A program made the position numbers and the translations under genes. The notes under the pieces were generated by a model. That model did no database searches. It had not been told where the DNA came from and worked only from the letters and a program-made list of their open reading frames with translations. Below, in pieces: positions 33,901 to 41,732 of a DNA stretch of 48,805 nucleotides (within the stretch, counting starts at the first letter, position 1; every line of letters begins with the position of its first letter). The DNA is from Hoylesella loescheii. GTDB taxonomy: Bacteria; Bacteroidota; Bacteroidia; Bacteroidales; Bacteroidaceae. The stretch is taken from positions 1 to 48,805 of the forward strand of contig JADYUK010000020.1 of assembly GCA_021531755.1 (NCBI GenBank), written 5' to 3'.

Positions 33901-35024
33901 CACAGCCCCGATGTGAGCGACCCTATGAGTATCGTCTCGTCGTCTATGCTGCACATCGTGCGCACGATGCCGACACGCTGGCTGCCCGATGCTGGCAGCA
34001 GAGGGGACATGGTGAGCGGCGAGGGAGTGGTGCTGAAGAGCTGCACACCGCGGTTGAGAGTGGCCAGGGCCACGGTCCCGAGCTGGTTGCCAGCCACACG
34101 GATATACGGAGAGTCTGTCTTGCCGGTGATGATGTTCACGCCTTCCAGTATGTCTCCGGTGGGCATCTGGCCGGCGAAAAGGCGGAAAGTGCTATTCGGG
34201 GTGACAGCCCATATCGTGTGTGTCGTACGGTCGAAGAGTATGTTGTAGACCCTCTGGGCGCCATATCCCTCAAGGCGCCGCTGGCTGACAGCACGCGGAT
34301 GGCCGATGTTTGTCAGCAGCGAGAGCCCCGTATACCAGCTGCCAGCCCACAGACGGCCACAGTCGTCAAAGCAGAGCGAGTAGATATTGGTGTCAGAGAT
34401 GGCATACTGCTCTATGCGTCCCGTCGACGGTGTGAGGCGGAAGAGACCCTTGTCCCATGTGCCGAGATACAGGTTGCCGGCCTTGTCCTCAGCGATGGCC
34501 TTGATGTTCATCTGCCCGCTGCGGCGCCGTATGCCCTCTTTCGTCGTGATAGCCGATTTGCCGCTGACAATATTCCGGAAACAGTCGGCCTTGCGGTCAT
34601 AGCGCAGCAGACCGCCGTCCGTGCCGGCATAGACACTGCCACGGCGCGAGGTGAAGAGCGTGTATACAATCTTGTGGTTAGCATGGGGGAGACGGTAGTG
34701 GCGGCGCTCACCGCTGATGAGGCTCATACGCGTCACACCATCGTATGTGCCTATCCACAGATGACCATCATGGTCGGTGGTGAGGCTCTGGACATTGTTG
34801 TTGGCAAGGCGGTCAGGAGTGTGGAGACTGTTGCGGTAGTTGCGGTATTGATATCCGTCATAGCTGTAAAGGCCGGAGCTTGTGCCTATCCACAGGTAAC
34901 CTTTCGTGTCGAATGTCATGCATTGGACAGCGTCTGATGTGGGCAGGCGGAACTGTGCCGCAGGCTTCACAGCGTATACGGCAAGGGAGAACAAGGATGT
35001 CAATAGCAGTAAGATTCTTTGCAT
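30972..35024 (-). CDS. Hybrid two-component system sensor/regulator (HTCS)
   Basis: A 1350-residue one-protein signalling chain. A signal peptide is followed by periplasmic two-bladed propeller repeats (GYLWIGTSSGLYSYDG, GHLWIGTYDGVTRM, GNLYLGTWDKGLFRL), a Y_Y_Y domain (VLYSYTLKGFHKRWYY), one membrane helix (WWATWWAWMIYIAVAALAV), a histidine kinase (phospho-acceptor H in FTNITHELLTP; ATPase motifs NLLSNAIKYT, SDNGIGI, GTGIGLSL), a receiver (acceptor D in IVVSDVMMPVMDG; K in LTKPFS) and an AraC-type DNA-binding domain at the C-terminus. Such HTCS proteins sense oligosaccharides in the periplasm and activate the neighbouring glycan locus. Position between the two mannan arms makes both the likely targets. 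Its own promoter is at 35203-35233. Confidence 0.95.
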   Translation of the reverse strand: MQRILLLLTSLFSLAVYAVKPAAQFRLPTSDAVQCMTFDTKGYLWIGTSSGLYSYDGYQYRNYRNSLHTPDRLANNNVQSLTTDHDGHLWIGTYDGVTRMSLISGERRHYRLPHANHKIVYTLFTSRRGSVYAGTDGGLLRYDRKADCFRNIVSGKSAITTKEGIRRRSGQMNIKAIAEDKAGNLYLGTWDKGLFRLTPSTGRIEQYAISDTNIYSLCFDDCGRLWAGSWYTGLSLLTNIGHPRAVSQRRLEGYGAQRVYNILFDRTTHTIWAVTPNSTFRLFAGQMPTGDILEGVNIITGKTDSPYIRVAGNQLGTVALATLNRGVQLFSTTPSPLTMSPLLPASGSQRVGIVRTMCSIDDETILIGSLTSGLWVYNPLTLMLRPWTEAPRLASLSPVFLQSSLTSIIKDRTGNIWMSSAYHGVVRYSRDGQLSTYNRTTCPAMDDDGVISMLSMRDGTIVFGQWSDIIVLPPGQKPYRISMAEHIKGFYKGRVESLFEDCRGRLWACTCDYGVVCIEGDMSRRDGLRVSVFNRSNGRFMASGGTAMTESQKHKLHILTTEGELLEWDDKAHRFVEDGLNAQIHENRIYGMSTAVDGSLWLAAGNYLMRIIEQNGAKPVVMRYYLPGADDDILIEKNATMRVGSTLFFGGLNHIVSVDTRRLTKPDAAVPTVSITDIRADGVAYSQLDSTLRNRISREQPAYTRRITIPRSVHRLDIDVSDLTFTSKNHVLYSYTLKGFHKRWYYCAHGDNSIRLYNLPSGTYTLLVRSTDSNGQWVDMPHSVTVRVLPPWWATWWAWMIYIAVAALAVYTTIQWYRRRIRTRNQLQIARVFTNITHELLTPIAVISASIEDMRETLPEKKYKVMLNNTDRLTRLIRQILEVQKAHSGRLRLEVEEGELTEFLRTLFDNMRPLAQQKGISMEMAVEGTPRAKTYYDCDKMDKIVYNLLSNAIKYTRDGGSVRLGVAYQPAGQVAISVSDNGIGIMPQQMKNLYSRFMDGDYRKMKTMGTGIGLSLTYDLVKLHHGSINCDSTPGRGTTFTVTLPIGRSAYTKGERGMATTGHLGSELQSPDLQSSATGQPLPTGAEATDNGAEHENTVLIVEDNADLLEIMTRALAPYYNVLTAKNGRQALSVIQRNALDIVVSDVMMPVMDGMEFVRRLKAEPDYALLPVLLLTARRHDADRNAAYVAGVDAYLTKPFSMSSLLARIDNILRTREKLRERFMSQTEFTPSAQHYSDPDTVFMERAVKIVREHINDESYTRDDFAKDLCMSSSALYKKLRGLTGQNVTAFVTSIRMKEACRIMRQNPQIAIADLYCKVGYNSAAYFTKTFKKEFGMTPTEFMASLGEKD

Positions 35025-35202
35025 ACGGAATAATAATAGTATTTCTCTTAATGTGACAGAAGGGGTAAAAGGATATAGCGGGGATTATGCTGACAGCCCG
35101 TAAGGGGAATGGATTGCCTGGCTCTTCTACCCGAGATGAAAATGCATGGCTGTACGACGGTTGTAGCCAGACCTTCTCGTGACCTTAATTTTTTGACGCA
35201 TG

Positions 35203-35233
35203 CAAAGATACGAAAAAAACTGAAACAACCAAA
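35203..35233 (-). promoter_or_regulatory. Promoter of the hybrid regulator gene
   Basis: On the minus strand: TTTG (35230-35233), a 19-nt spacer, and TATCTTTG (35203-35210). It fits the full Bacteroidota consensus and gives a leader of about 170 nt. The dispersed repeat copy begins only 17 bp upstream of the -33 box. Confidence 0.8.
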
Positions 35234-35250
35234 TTTTTTATATAAAAAAC

Positions 35251-35310
35251 ATTACCGTCCGGTAAACATTCTAAAGCCCTTGGCATAGTGGTCTTTAGCA
35301 ATGAAGTTAT
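35251..35310. repeat. Copy of the dispersed TTACTGTCCGGTAAAC repeat
   Basis: ATTACCGTCCGGTAAACATT and then TTGGCATAGTGGTC align without gaps to 48721-48778, with about nine differences in ~56 positions. TTACCG-TC-CGGTAA is itself a palindrome. A reverse-oriented end GCCGGACAGTAAT lies at 35552-35564, so this may be one end of a ~315-bp element. Confidence 0.75.
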
Positions 35311-35449
35311 TACCCTTTTCGCAAAGACTCATGCCAGTCCGTTCATTTCGCCTGCTATACGGTATAATAGAATGACGGTTTACAAAGAATGATACTGTCT
35401 GCTATGCAGTATATCGTAGAATTGGTTTACACAGACAGATACTTTATCC

Positions 35450-35505
35450 ACAGCCTCGGAGGGTGCGTCGGTTCTATCAGCCGCGCCTCTTAGAGGCTGT
35501 GGACA
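35450..35505. repeat. Solitary copies of the 66-bp hairpin repeat
   Basis: A reverse half-unit (CCACAGCCTCGGAGGGTGCG) is joined to a forward half-unit carrying GCCTC-TTA-GAGGC (35485-35497) followed by TGTGGACAG. It is the same family as 4243-4805 and 30661-30960. The rest of the 735-bp gap between the regulator and GH9 genes shows no gene. Confidence 0.7.
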
Positions 35506-35618
35506 GTGTTCAAATCTATAGACCACTGTGACAAGGTCTCGGGACAGCTTGCCGGACAGTAATCACTTCCAAATCATTCTTGCCTTATCCCTGTGCCCCC
35601 TCCCTCCTTCAAACGCTA

Positions 35619-35660
35619 AAGGGGAGGCAAGCACCCGTGTATGAGTGCCTGCCTCCCCTT
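35619..35660 (-). terminator. Terminator of the GH9 gene
   Basis: AAGGGGAGGCA pairs with TGCCTCCCCTT, then after one mismatch GCAC pairs with GTGC, around a 10-nt loop. It lies ~100 bp beyond the GH9 stop codon in the minus-strand direction. Confidence 0.75.
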
Positions 35661-35759
35661 GTCTCAGTGATATATATAGAATGCCTGCCCTGTGCCGCTG
35701 TCATGCCCGTGGCTGAATGTCTGGCGCCACAGCGGACAGCGGAGTGGCTATGGCATCAG

Positions 35760-37493
35760 CTATCTCTCCACAGCGTCTATCCATGCTGTCAGCACTGCGA
35801 GGTATGCGTTCCAGTTGATGGCTATCTCGTTGGAGGCATAGCTCTGCACAACATCCTCGTACGACTCGTCGGGTATGTTGGAGCGGTATGTGAAGTTCTT
35901 GGCACGGTCCTGCTGCCCTATGTTCGGGCCGCCGGCAAGCAGTCCGGGGAGAGGTGCCTTCACACCGTCGGCCGCTGATATGCGGTGGTGTATGTTCATC
36001 ACCTGCTGTGTGCCGAATCCTGTCACGAAACAGTAGCCTGTAGCATTGCGCCCGAAGAGGTAGTCGCATGTCGCGATGGCAGCGGAGAGATACTTGGCGT
36101 CGCCCGACAGGGCATACTGATACATCAGCGCGATGCCCATGCCGGCACACCGCTCGCTGTTGCTGCCCCAGCAGAAGTCCTCAGCACGGTTGCCGTTGGG
36201 AGTCTCGAACGACGATGTGGGGATGGCGTTGACGACAGAATCGCAGAATGCCTGCAGCGACTTTCGCAGCCTCTCTGTGCATGGAGCGCCAGCAGGCTTA
36301 TTGCCTTTGATGTCGAGATTGAGCCACGCCATGGCTCCTATGCCCGAGACATCGCCCCATGTGGGCACAGTGAAACGCTCAGGCATCATTGCCGAGGCCT
36401 GGAGGAGATAGCTCTCCTCGCCTGTTGACAGATAAAGCTCTGTCGCTGCCCAGAAGAACTCGTCAGAGAAATGCCCGTCACCATAAGCGCCAGTGACTAT
36501 CTCTGGCTTGAAACGCTTGTTTATATCGTCCTGCTGGTATGCCACAGAGGGATGGGCGACAGCCCACGCATAAGCTCTGCCTGCTGCCTTCAAGGCATCC
36601 TTGCAGAACTGCCCGCACTCGGCATAAGGCGCATAGATGCGTGCGGCAAGAGCCATAGTGGCGGCGAAGTCAAGGGCGGCGGCGGTGCCTTTCTGCACAA
36701 CATAACGGGGCTGGCGGCACTCTGCGGGCATCACGAAGCCCTCGAACGACGGTGTCGTCAGCTTATGGTAGACACCACCATCATGAGGGTCCTGCATGGT
36801 GAGCATCCAGCGGAGGTTGTACATAATCTCGTCAAGATAGTCGGGGATGCTGTTAGCTGACTCAGGGATATCGAGCTTCATGCTGTCATAGTATGCCTTG
36901 TTGATGAGGTAGTTCTCAAGCATGAGGCCGCATGTGAAGCCTGAGTTGACAATGTATTTGTTGTAGTCGCCTGCGTCATACCATCCCTCAGGCGATGAGA
37001 TGACAGTCCCTGCCGGACGCTGTGGGGAGGCTGCCGAGGGGTGGACGATGACTTTCTGGTCCATGTGGGCTGCCGGACGGGCATACTCTCCGGCATACCG
37101 CTTCTCTATGGCCATGCCTGTGCGCTGCAGGTAGAATGCCTTGACAGAGGCTGCGGCGACATCCTTGAAGGCGTGGGGGGCTATGATGACTTGCTGCTTC
37201 TTGCCTTTGGCAATGAGCGTGTATGTGCCGGGACGGCGCACATCGGAGAAATTCACTACCTGGCGCTGGCGTCCGTCGAATGGCGAGACACTCGTGCGCA
37301 CAGCCTTCCCGTGCCACACGGTCTTGCCGCGGGAGTCTTTCAGCGTGAACGACTTGGCTTTTGCTGCCGGCTCTATGACGGCTGTCTTAGGGCCGTCAGG
37401 ATAGTAGCCTATCTGGTTGACCTTGACGGGCGACTGGGCTGATGCCGACAATGATGCTGCCAGCATGAGCATGAGGATGTGGTTCTTTCTCAT
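35760..37493 (-). CDS. GH9 endo-beta-1,4-glucanase
   Basis: 577 residues with a signal peptide ending SASAQ. An N-terminal Ig-like (CelD_N) domain covers ~20-105 (VNQIGYYPDGPKTAVI, DSRGKTVWHG). The GH9 catalytic (alpha/alpha)6 domain follows: GWYDAGDYNKY with the catalytic-base pair D173 and D176, MNIHHRIS, and near the C-terminus YASNEIAINWNA with general acid E556. GH9 enzymes invert and cut beta-1,4-glucan, so here it should attack the glucose runs of glucomannan or cellulose-like oligosaccharides. It is the last gene of the minus-strand arm and is separated from GH94 by a 21-bp perfect hairpin. Cellular site is periplasm or surface; there is no lipobox. Confidence 0.93.
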   Translation of the reverse strand: MRKNHILMLMLAASLSASAQSPVKVNQIGYYPDGPKTAVIEPAAKAKSFTLKDSRGKTVWHGKAVRTSVSPFDGRQRQVVNFSDVRRPGTYTLIAKGKKQQVIIAPHAFKDVAAASVKAFYLQRTGMAIEKRYAGEYARPAAHMDQKVIVHPSAASPQRPAGTVISSPEGWYDAGDYNKYIVNSGFTCGLMLENYLINKAYYDSMKLDIPESANSIPDYLDEIMYNLRWMLTMQDPHDGGVYHKLTTPSFEGFVMPAECRQPRYVVQKGTAAALDFAATMALAARIYAPYAECGQFCKDALKAAGRAYAWAVAHPSVAYQQDDINKRFKPEIVTGAYGDGHFSDEFFWAATELYLSTGEESYLLQASAMMPERFTVPTWGDVSGIGAMAWLNLDIKGNKPAGAPCTERLRKSLQAFCDSVVNAIPTSSFETPNGNRAEDFCWGSNSERCAGMGIALMYQYALSGDAKYLSAAIATCDYLFGRNATGYCFVTGFGTQQVMNIHHRISAADGVKAPLPGLLAGGPNIGQQDRAKNFTYRSNIPDESYEDVVQSYASNEIAINWNAYLAVLTAWIDAVER

Positions 37494-37550
37494 TCGTGGT
37501 TAGTTAATTGTTGGTCTATTGTGTTTTTTTTAGAATTGCGAGGGCAGAGA

Positions 37551-37597
37551 CATCAAGAAGGTGTGAGGCAGCATCCCTGCCTCACACCTTCTTGATG
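37551..37597 (-). terminator. Perfect 21-bp hairpin between GH94 and GH9
   Basis: CATCAAGAAGGTGTGAGGCAG-type arms at 37551-37571 and 37577-37597 are exact reverse complements with a 5-nt loop, 7 bp after the GH94 stop. No TAnnTTTG box was found between it and the GH9 start, so it may act as an attenuator inside the operon. Confidence 0.85.
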
Positions 37598-37604
37598 GTT
37601 TTCA

Positions 37605-40094
37605 TCACATTGTCACGATTATCTCGTGCTTGCCCGGAGTGGCCCTGACGGTGTTCCCCTCAATGGCCACACCGTCGACAGTGACTGACCGGACACCCTT
37701 CTGCTTGCCGTCGGGGTTGAGCACAGTGATGTGCATCTCCGCGTCGCGCAGCTTGCGTGTCACGCTGTATTCGCGCATTGTCTCCGGTATGCAGGGGTCT
37801 ATCTCGATGCCGTCGTATGTGGGCTTGATGCCGAGGATATATTGGGTTATGGTAATCCAGTTCCACGCCGCGGTGCCTGTGAGCCATGAGTTCTTTCCCT
37901 CGCCTGGTACTGCGGCGTCCTTGCCTGCCACCATCTGGCAGTAGACATAAGGCTCTACCTTATGCAGACGCTGGTCTTCTATCCATGCGGGGCATATCTT
38001 CGTGTAGTGCTCCCAGGCATCATTGCCTCGCCCTGCCACGGTCTCCCCGATGATGACCCACGGGTTGTTGTGGCAGAAGATGCCGGCGTTCTCCTTGTAT
38101 CCGGCAGGATATGATGATATCTCTCCCATCTCCACGTGGTATGTGGTGAATGCCGGATTGTTGAGCACCATGCCGTATTCCGAGTCAAGCATGCGCTTGC
38201 ATGAGTCGAGAGCCTTCTCTGGCATACCCTCATCGGCACCGATGGCTGCCATCGTGCAGAATCCTTGTGACTCGATGAAGATTTTTCCCTCCTCGTTCTC
38301 GTCAGAGCCTATCTTGTTCCCATAGAAGTCATAGGCGCGGAGATACCACTCTCCGTCCCAGCCATGCTTCTTGACAGCCTCTACCATGGCCTCCACACAC
38401 TGCTCCGCGCGGTCGGCCTCCGCATCGAGCGACCCTCTCTGGCGGCACAGCTCGACATACTGCCTGCCGCAGAAGACGAACAGTCCGGCTATCATAAGCG
38501 ACTCGGCTTTCGTGCCCTCTGTCTTGTTCTCAGTCGTCTGGAACGACTCGTTGGGGTCCCACGAGAAGCAGTTGAGGTTCAGACAGTCGTTCCAGTCAGC
38601 GCGGCCGATAAGCGGAAGCGCATGCGGACCGAGATTCTCCACGACGTGGTTGAACGATATGCGGAGATGCTCCATGAGCGTGACCTCTGTCCCAGGCTCA
38701 TTGTCCCATGGCACCATCTCGTCGAGAATGGACATGTCGCCAGTCTCCTTTATATACGCCACGGTGCCGAAGATGAGCCACATAGGGTCGTCGTTGAATC
38801 CGCCGCCGATATCATTGTTGCCGCGTTTTGTAAGAGGCTGGTACTGGTGATAGCACCCACCGTCGGGGAACTGGGTCGAGGCGATGTCGATGATGCGCTG
38901 TCTCGCACGCTCCGGAATCTGATGGACAAAGCCCACGAGGTCCTGGTTTGAGTCGCGGAAACCCATGCCGCGCCCTACGCCACTCTCAAAGAACGACGCT
39001 GAGCGGGAGAAGCAGAAGGTTATCATGCACTGGTACTGGTTCCAGATATTGACCATGCGGTCGAGGCGCTCGTCGCCTGACTGGACGGTGAAGCTGCCGA
39101 GAAGGCGGTCCCACATGGCACACAGCTCGGCGAAAGCCGCATCGACAGCCTCCACACTTGAGAAGCGCTGGATGACTGACTGGGCCTTGCGCTTGTTGAT
39201 GATGGTGACGTCTGATGCCTGCGATGTTATCAGCTCGCCGCGGCGTTTGCGCTCTATCTCGGCCTCGTCGAACTTCTCCTCCTGTGCGTTCTCCGCATAT
39301 CCGAGCACGAAGATGAGGTCGCGGCTCTCGCCTGGCTGCAGCGTCACCTCGACATAATGAGATGCGATGGGGCTCCATCCGTGGGCGAGGGAGTTGGCAG
39401 GGCGGCCCTCCATGACGCACCGGGGCGCTGAGAACTCATTGTACAGACCAACGAATGTCTCGCGGTCGGTGTCGTATCCGTCTACGGGAGAGTTTGTCAG
39501 GCTGTAGTATGCGTAGTGGTTGCGGCGCTCCTTGTACTCTGTCTTGTGGTATATCGTTGAGCCGTCAATCTCCACCTCGCCTGTCGACCAGTTGCGCTGG
39601 AAGTTCTCCATATCGGTCGCAGCGTTCCATAGGCACCACTCAGCCAGCGAGAAGAGCTTCAGTGTGCGGCTCTCCTGGGTGGTGTTGGTTAGTGTCAGCT
39701 TCTGCACCTCTGCCCATGTGTGGAGAGGGACGAAGAAGAGGACAGAGGCCTCGATGCCATTCTTCTTGCCTGTGATGCGTGTGTAGTTCATGCCGTGGCG
39801 GCACTCATACTCGTCGAGTGGTGTCTTGCATGGCTTCCATCCGGGGTTCCACACAGTGCCGTTGTCGTTGATGTAGAAGTATCTGCCGCCATTGTCCATC
39901 GGCACACCGTTGTAGCGGTAGCGTGTTATGCGGCGGAACTTGGCATCCTTGTAGAAGTCATATCCTCCGGCTGTGTTGCTTATGAGACCGAAGAAATCCT
40001 CATTGCCGAGATAGTTTATCCATGGGAATGGTGTTGCGGGGTCTGTGATGACATACTCGCGTCGGGCGTCGTCAAAGTGTCCGTAGGTCTTCAT
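37605..40094 (-). CDS. GH94 cellobiose phosphorylase
   Basis: 829 residues, the usual size of cellobiose phosphorylases, and no signal peptide, so cytoplasmic. The N-terminal phrase [20 protein letters not shown] and [20 protein letters not shown] is typical of the family. The core has [43 protein letters not shown] and [11 protein letters not shown], the last carrying the catalytic Asp. It should split cellobiose with phosphate into glucose 1-phosphate and glucose, saving ATP. In this locus it would use the cellobiosyl products left from glucomannan. Other GH94 specificities (cellodextrin, laminaribiose) are possible. It lies between the CE7 and GH9 genes on one strand. Confidence 0.92.
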   Translation of the reverse strand: MKTYGHFDDARREYVITDPATPFPWINYLGNEDFFGLISNTAGGYDFYKDAKFRRITRYRYNGVPMDNGGRYFYINDNGTVWNPGWKPCKTPLDEYECRHGMNYTRITGKKNGIEASVLFFVPLHTWAEVQKLTLTNTTQESRTLKLFSLAEWCLWNAATDMENFQRNWSTGEVEIDGSTIYHKTEYKERRNHYAYYSLTNSPVDGYDTDRETFVGLYNEFSAPRCVMEGRPANSLAHGWSPIASHYVEVTLQPGESRDLIFVLGYAENAQEEKFDEAEIERKRRGELITSQASDVTIINKRKAQSVIQRFSSVEAVDAAFAELCAMWDRLLGSFTVQSGDERLDRMVNIWNQYQCMITFCFSRSASFFESGVGRGMGFRDSNQDLVGFVHQIPERARQRIIDIASTQFPDGGCYHQYQPLTKRGNNDIGGGFNDDPMWLIFGTVAYIKETGDMSILDEMVPWDNEPGTEVTLMEHLRISFNHVVENLGPHALPLIGRADWNDCLNLNCFSWDPNESFQTTENKTEGTKAESLMIAGLFVFCGRQYVELCRQRGSLDAEADRAEQCVEAMVEAVKKHGWDGEWYLRAYDFYGNKIGSDENEEGKIFIESQGFCTMAAIGADEGMPEKALDSCKRMLDSEYGMVLNNPAFTTYHVEMGEISSYPAGYKENAGIFCHNNPWVIIGETVAGRGNDAWEHYTKICPAWIEDQRLHKVEPYVYCQMVAGKDAAVPGEGKNSWLTGTAAWNWITITQYILGIKPTYDGIEIDPCIPETMREYSVTRKLRDAEMHITVLNPDGKQKGVRSVTVDGVAIEGNTVRATPGKHEIIVTM

Positions 40095-40149
40095 CTTTGT
40101 TCTGTTTTCTTGGGTTTATATGGGTGGATGGTTTTCTTTTGTCACCCCG

Positions 40150-40342
40150 TTATGCCTGCCATGGCCGGGGGACTGCCCTGTCATGGCTGGGGAACGGCTC
40201 TGCCATGGATGGGGGACAGCCCTGTCATTACTGGTGAACAGCCCTGCCATTACTGGGGGATTGCTCAGCTATTGCCGAGAGACTGCCCTGCCATTACTGG
40301 GCAAAGGCTCTGCCATGGCCGGGGGATGGCTTTGTCATGGTG
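40150..40342. repeat. 22-bp tandem repeat array (8 full copies and a partial)
   Basis: Units start at 40150, 40172, 40194, 40216, 40238, 40260, 40282, 40304 and 40326, each exactly 22 bp, with consensus ACnGCCCTGCCATtaCTGGGGG. The array fills most of the gap between the CE7 and GH94 genes and runs up to the CE7 stop codon. It would be transcribed within the operon. Confidence 0.92.
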
Positions 40343-40347
40343 TCTTT

Positions 40348-41682
40348 TTATTTGCCGACACCGAGATGCTTGAGCAGGTATGCCTGCCACTCGTCCCATT
40401 GCTCCTGGTACCAGAAGTGGGCTGTCTGCTGGTATGGCGAGAAGGTTTTGTCGCCTCCTGCCACGTTGTATGTGCCGTAGGCTGTCGTTGGTGGCACGAC
40501 ATTGTCATTGTATCCGAAGCTGAAATATCCCGGCACAGTGATGCGGCGTGCGAAGTTGACACCGTCATAGTATCTCGCCTCGTTGACCATGTGCTGGTCT
40601 ATATCGGCTCTCGGCTGCTGTCTCTGCTCGTCATAGTAGTAGTGAGGCCATCCGCACGCCTGCTTGTGTAGGGCTGCCTCATAGTCGCACATGGCGGCAT
40701 GGATAGGGGCGTAGCATGTCACGCGCTTGTCGAGGGCTGTCGTGGCGATAGTGAGGAATCCTCCTTGTGATGAGCCTGTGACGCCGAGATTCTTGCCGTC
40801 CCACACCGCTGTGAGTGTCGGCAGGCTGCCGAGCTGCTCTATGAAGTCGATGCTGCGTATGCAGCCTGTTATGACATGGCGGTAGTAGTTGCGGTAGCGG
40901 TCGGCAGTGGCATTGTGCCAGTAGTCGGCCAATGGACCTGCGAAGAGGTCGTCGTAGTATTTCTGTGGATTAGTGACGGGTATGGCGTGTATGCCAATCT
41001 CGAGCACAATGACACCCTTGCGGGCTGTCCACTCGTCGCCCTGGTATGGACGCACTCCTGCCCCGGGGACTCTCAGCAGCGCCGGATAGCGGCCTGCCTT
41101 GGCTGGGACATTGAGTATGCCATATACACGGCGGCCCCAGCGGTCGTTCTGGAAGGAGACGTGATAGGTCAGAACATCGGCTGTCGAGCGCTCTGGCAGA
41201 AGCTCCAGATGTGGCATGAGCGCTGTGTTGCGTGCCTCGGCTATGGTCTGTGTCCAGAAAGCGTCGAAGTCTTTCGGGCACTGTGCCGTCGGCTGTATCT
41301 TCTCTGGTGAGAATGCCGCAGAGCACCATGCCTCGTAGTCTTTGCCGCCGACATGGGCCACAGCGCGCAGCTTCAGGAATCCCGGACGCTTCATTGTGCC
41401 GCTTATTGTTGTGCTCCCTTTCTTCAGGACCATGTCCTTCTTCACCTCGGGATACATCTCCGGCCCCAGCTCATAGCTGATGCTGGCGTTGTCGAGGAGA
41501 GTCCCTGACTTTAGCACACAGACGGTGAATGTCGCTTTCTCTCCTGTGCGGTATGTCCAGTCCTTATGGTCTGGGGTAACGGTCACGGTGATGTTGTTGC
41601 CGCGTATCTGTGCTGCGGCTTGGTATGGCAGTGCTATGATGACTGCCAGGCAGATTATAAGTCTCTGAAGAGATTGTCTCAT
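40348..41682 (-). CDS. CE7-family acetyl esterase (acetyl xylan/mannan esterase type)
   Basis: 444 residues from the ATG at 41682 (MRQSLQRLIICLAVIIALPY), which gives a clean signal peptide ending AAAQ; the open frame upstream overlaps the mannanase gene and is not protein-like. An N-terminal Ig-like domain (VTVTPDHKDWTYRTGEKATF) precedes the alpha/beta hydrolase. The catalytic triad is S305 in GSSQGG, D393 in FGYNDNVVPP and H422 in TAHFWYQEQ, with RVPGAGVRPYQG as the oxyanion region. CE7 enzymes remove acetyl groups from sugars and oligosaccharides. Here the substrate is probably acetylated mannan oligosaccharides. It sits 50 bp after the GH5 mannanase gene. Confidence 0.9.
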   Translation of the reverse strand: MRQSLQRLIICLAVIIALPYQAAAQIRGNNITVTVTPDHKDWTYRTGEKATFTVCVLKSGTLLDNASISYELGPEMYPEVKKDMVLKKGSTTISGTMKRPGFLKLRAVAHVGGKDYEAWCSAAFSPEKIQPTAQCPKDFDAFWTQTIAEARNTALMPHLELLPERSTADVLTYHVSFQNDRWGRRVYGILNVPAKAGRYPALLRVPGAGVRPYQGDEWTARKGVIVLEIGIHAIPVTNPQKYYDDLFAGPLADYWHNATADRYRNYYRHVITGCIRSIDFIEQLGSLPTLTAVWDGKNLGVTGSSQGGFLTIATTALDKRVTCYAPIHAAMCDYEAALHKQACGWPHYYYDEQRQQPRADIDQHMVNEARYYDGVNFARRITVPGYFSFGYNDNVVPPTTAYGTYNVAGGDKTFSPYQQTAHFWYQEQWDEWQAYLLKHLGVGK

Positions 41683-41732
41683 TGTTCTCCTATAATGTTC
41701 GTTAGGTTTCATGTATGTCTGTATGTAGGGTT

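Noticed and set aside
33063..34937. A 624-codon open frame antisense to the hybrid regulator gene
   Set aside because: The opposite strand encodes a complete multi-domain regulator with all motifs. The antisense frame has no recognisable domain and arises from codon bias in GC-rich DNA.
37605..40094. Mannosylglucose phosphorylase
   Set aside because: That activity belongs to GH130. The motifs here ([24 protein letters not shown]) are those of GH94 cellobiose phosphorylases.
40150..40342. CRISPR array
   Set aside because: The 22-bp units are directly contiguous and diverged, with no unique spacers between constant repeats, and no cas genes are present. The same applies to the other 22-bp arrays.
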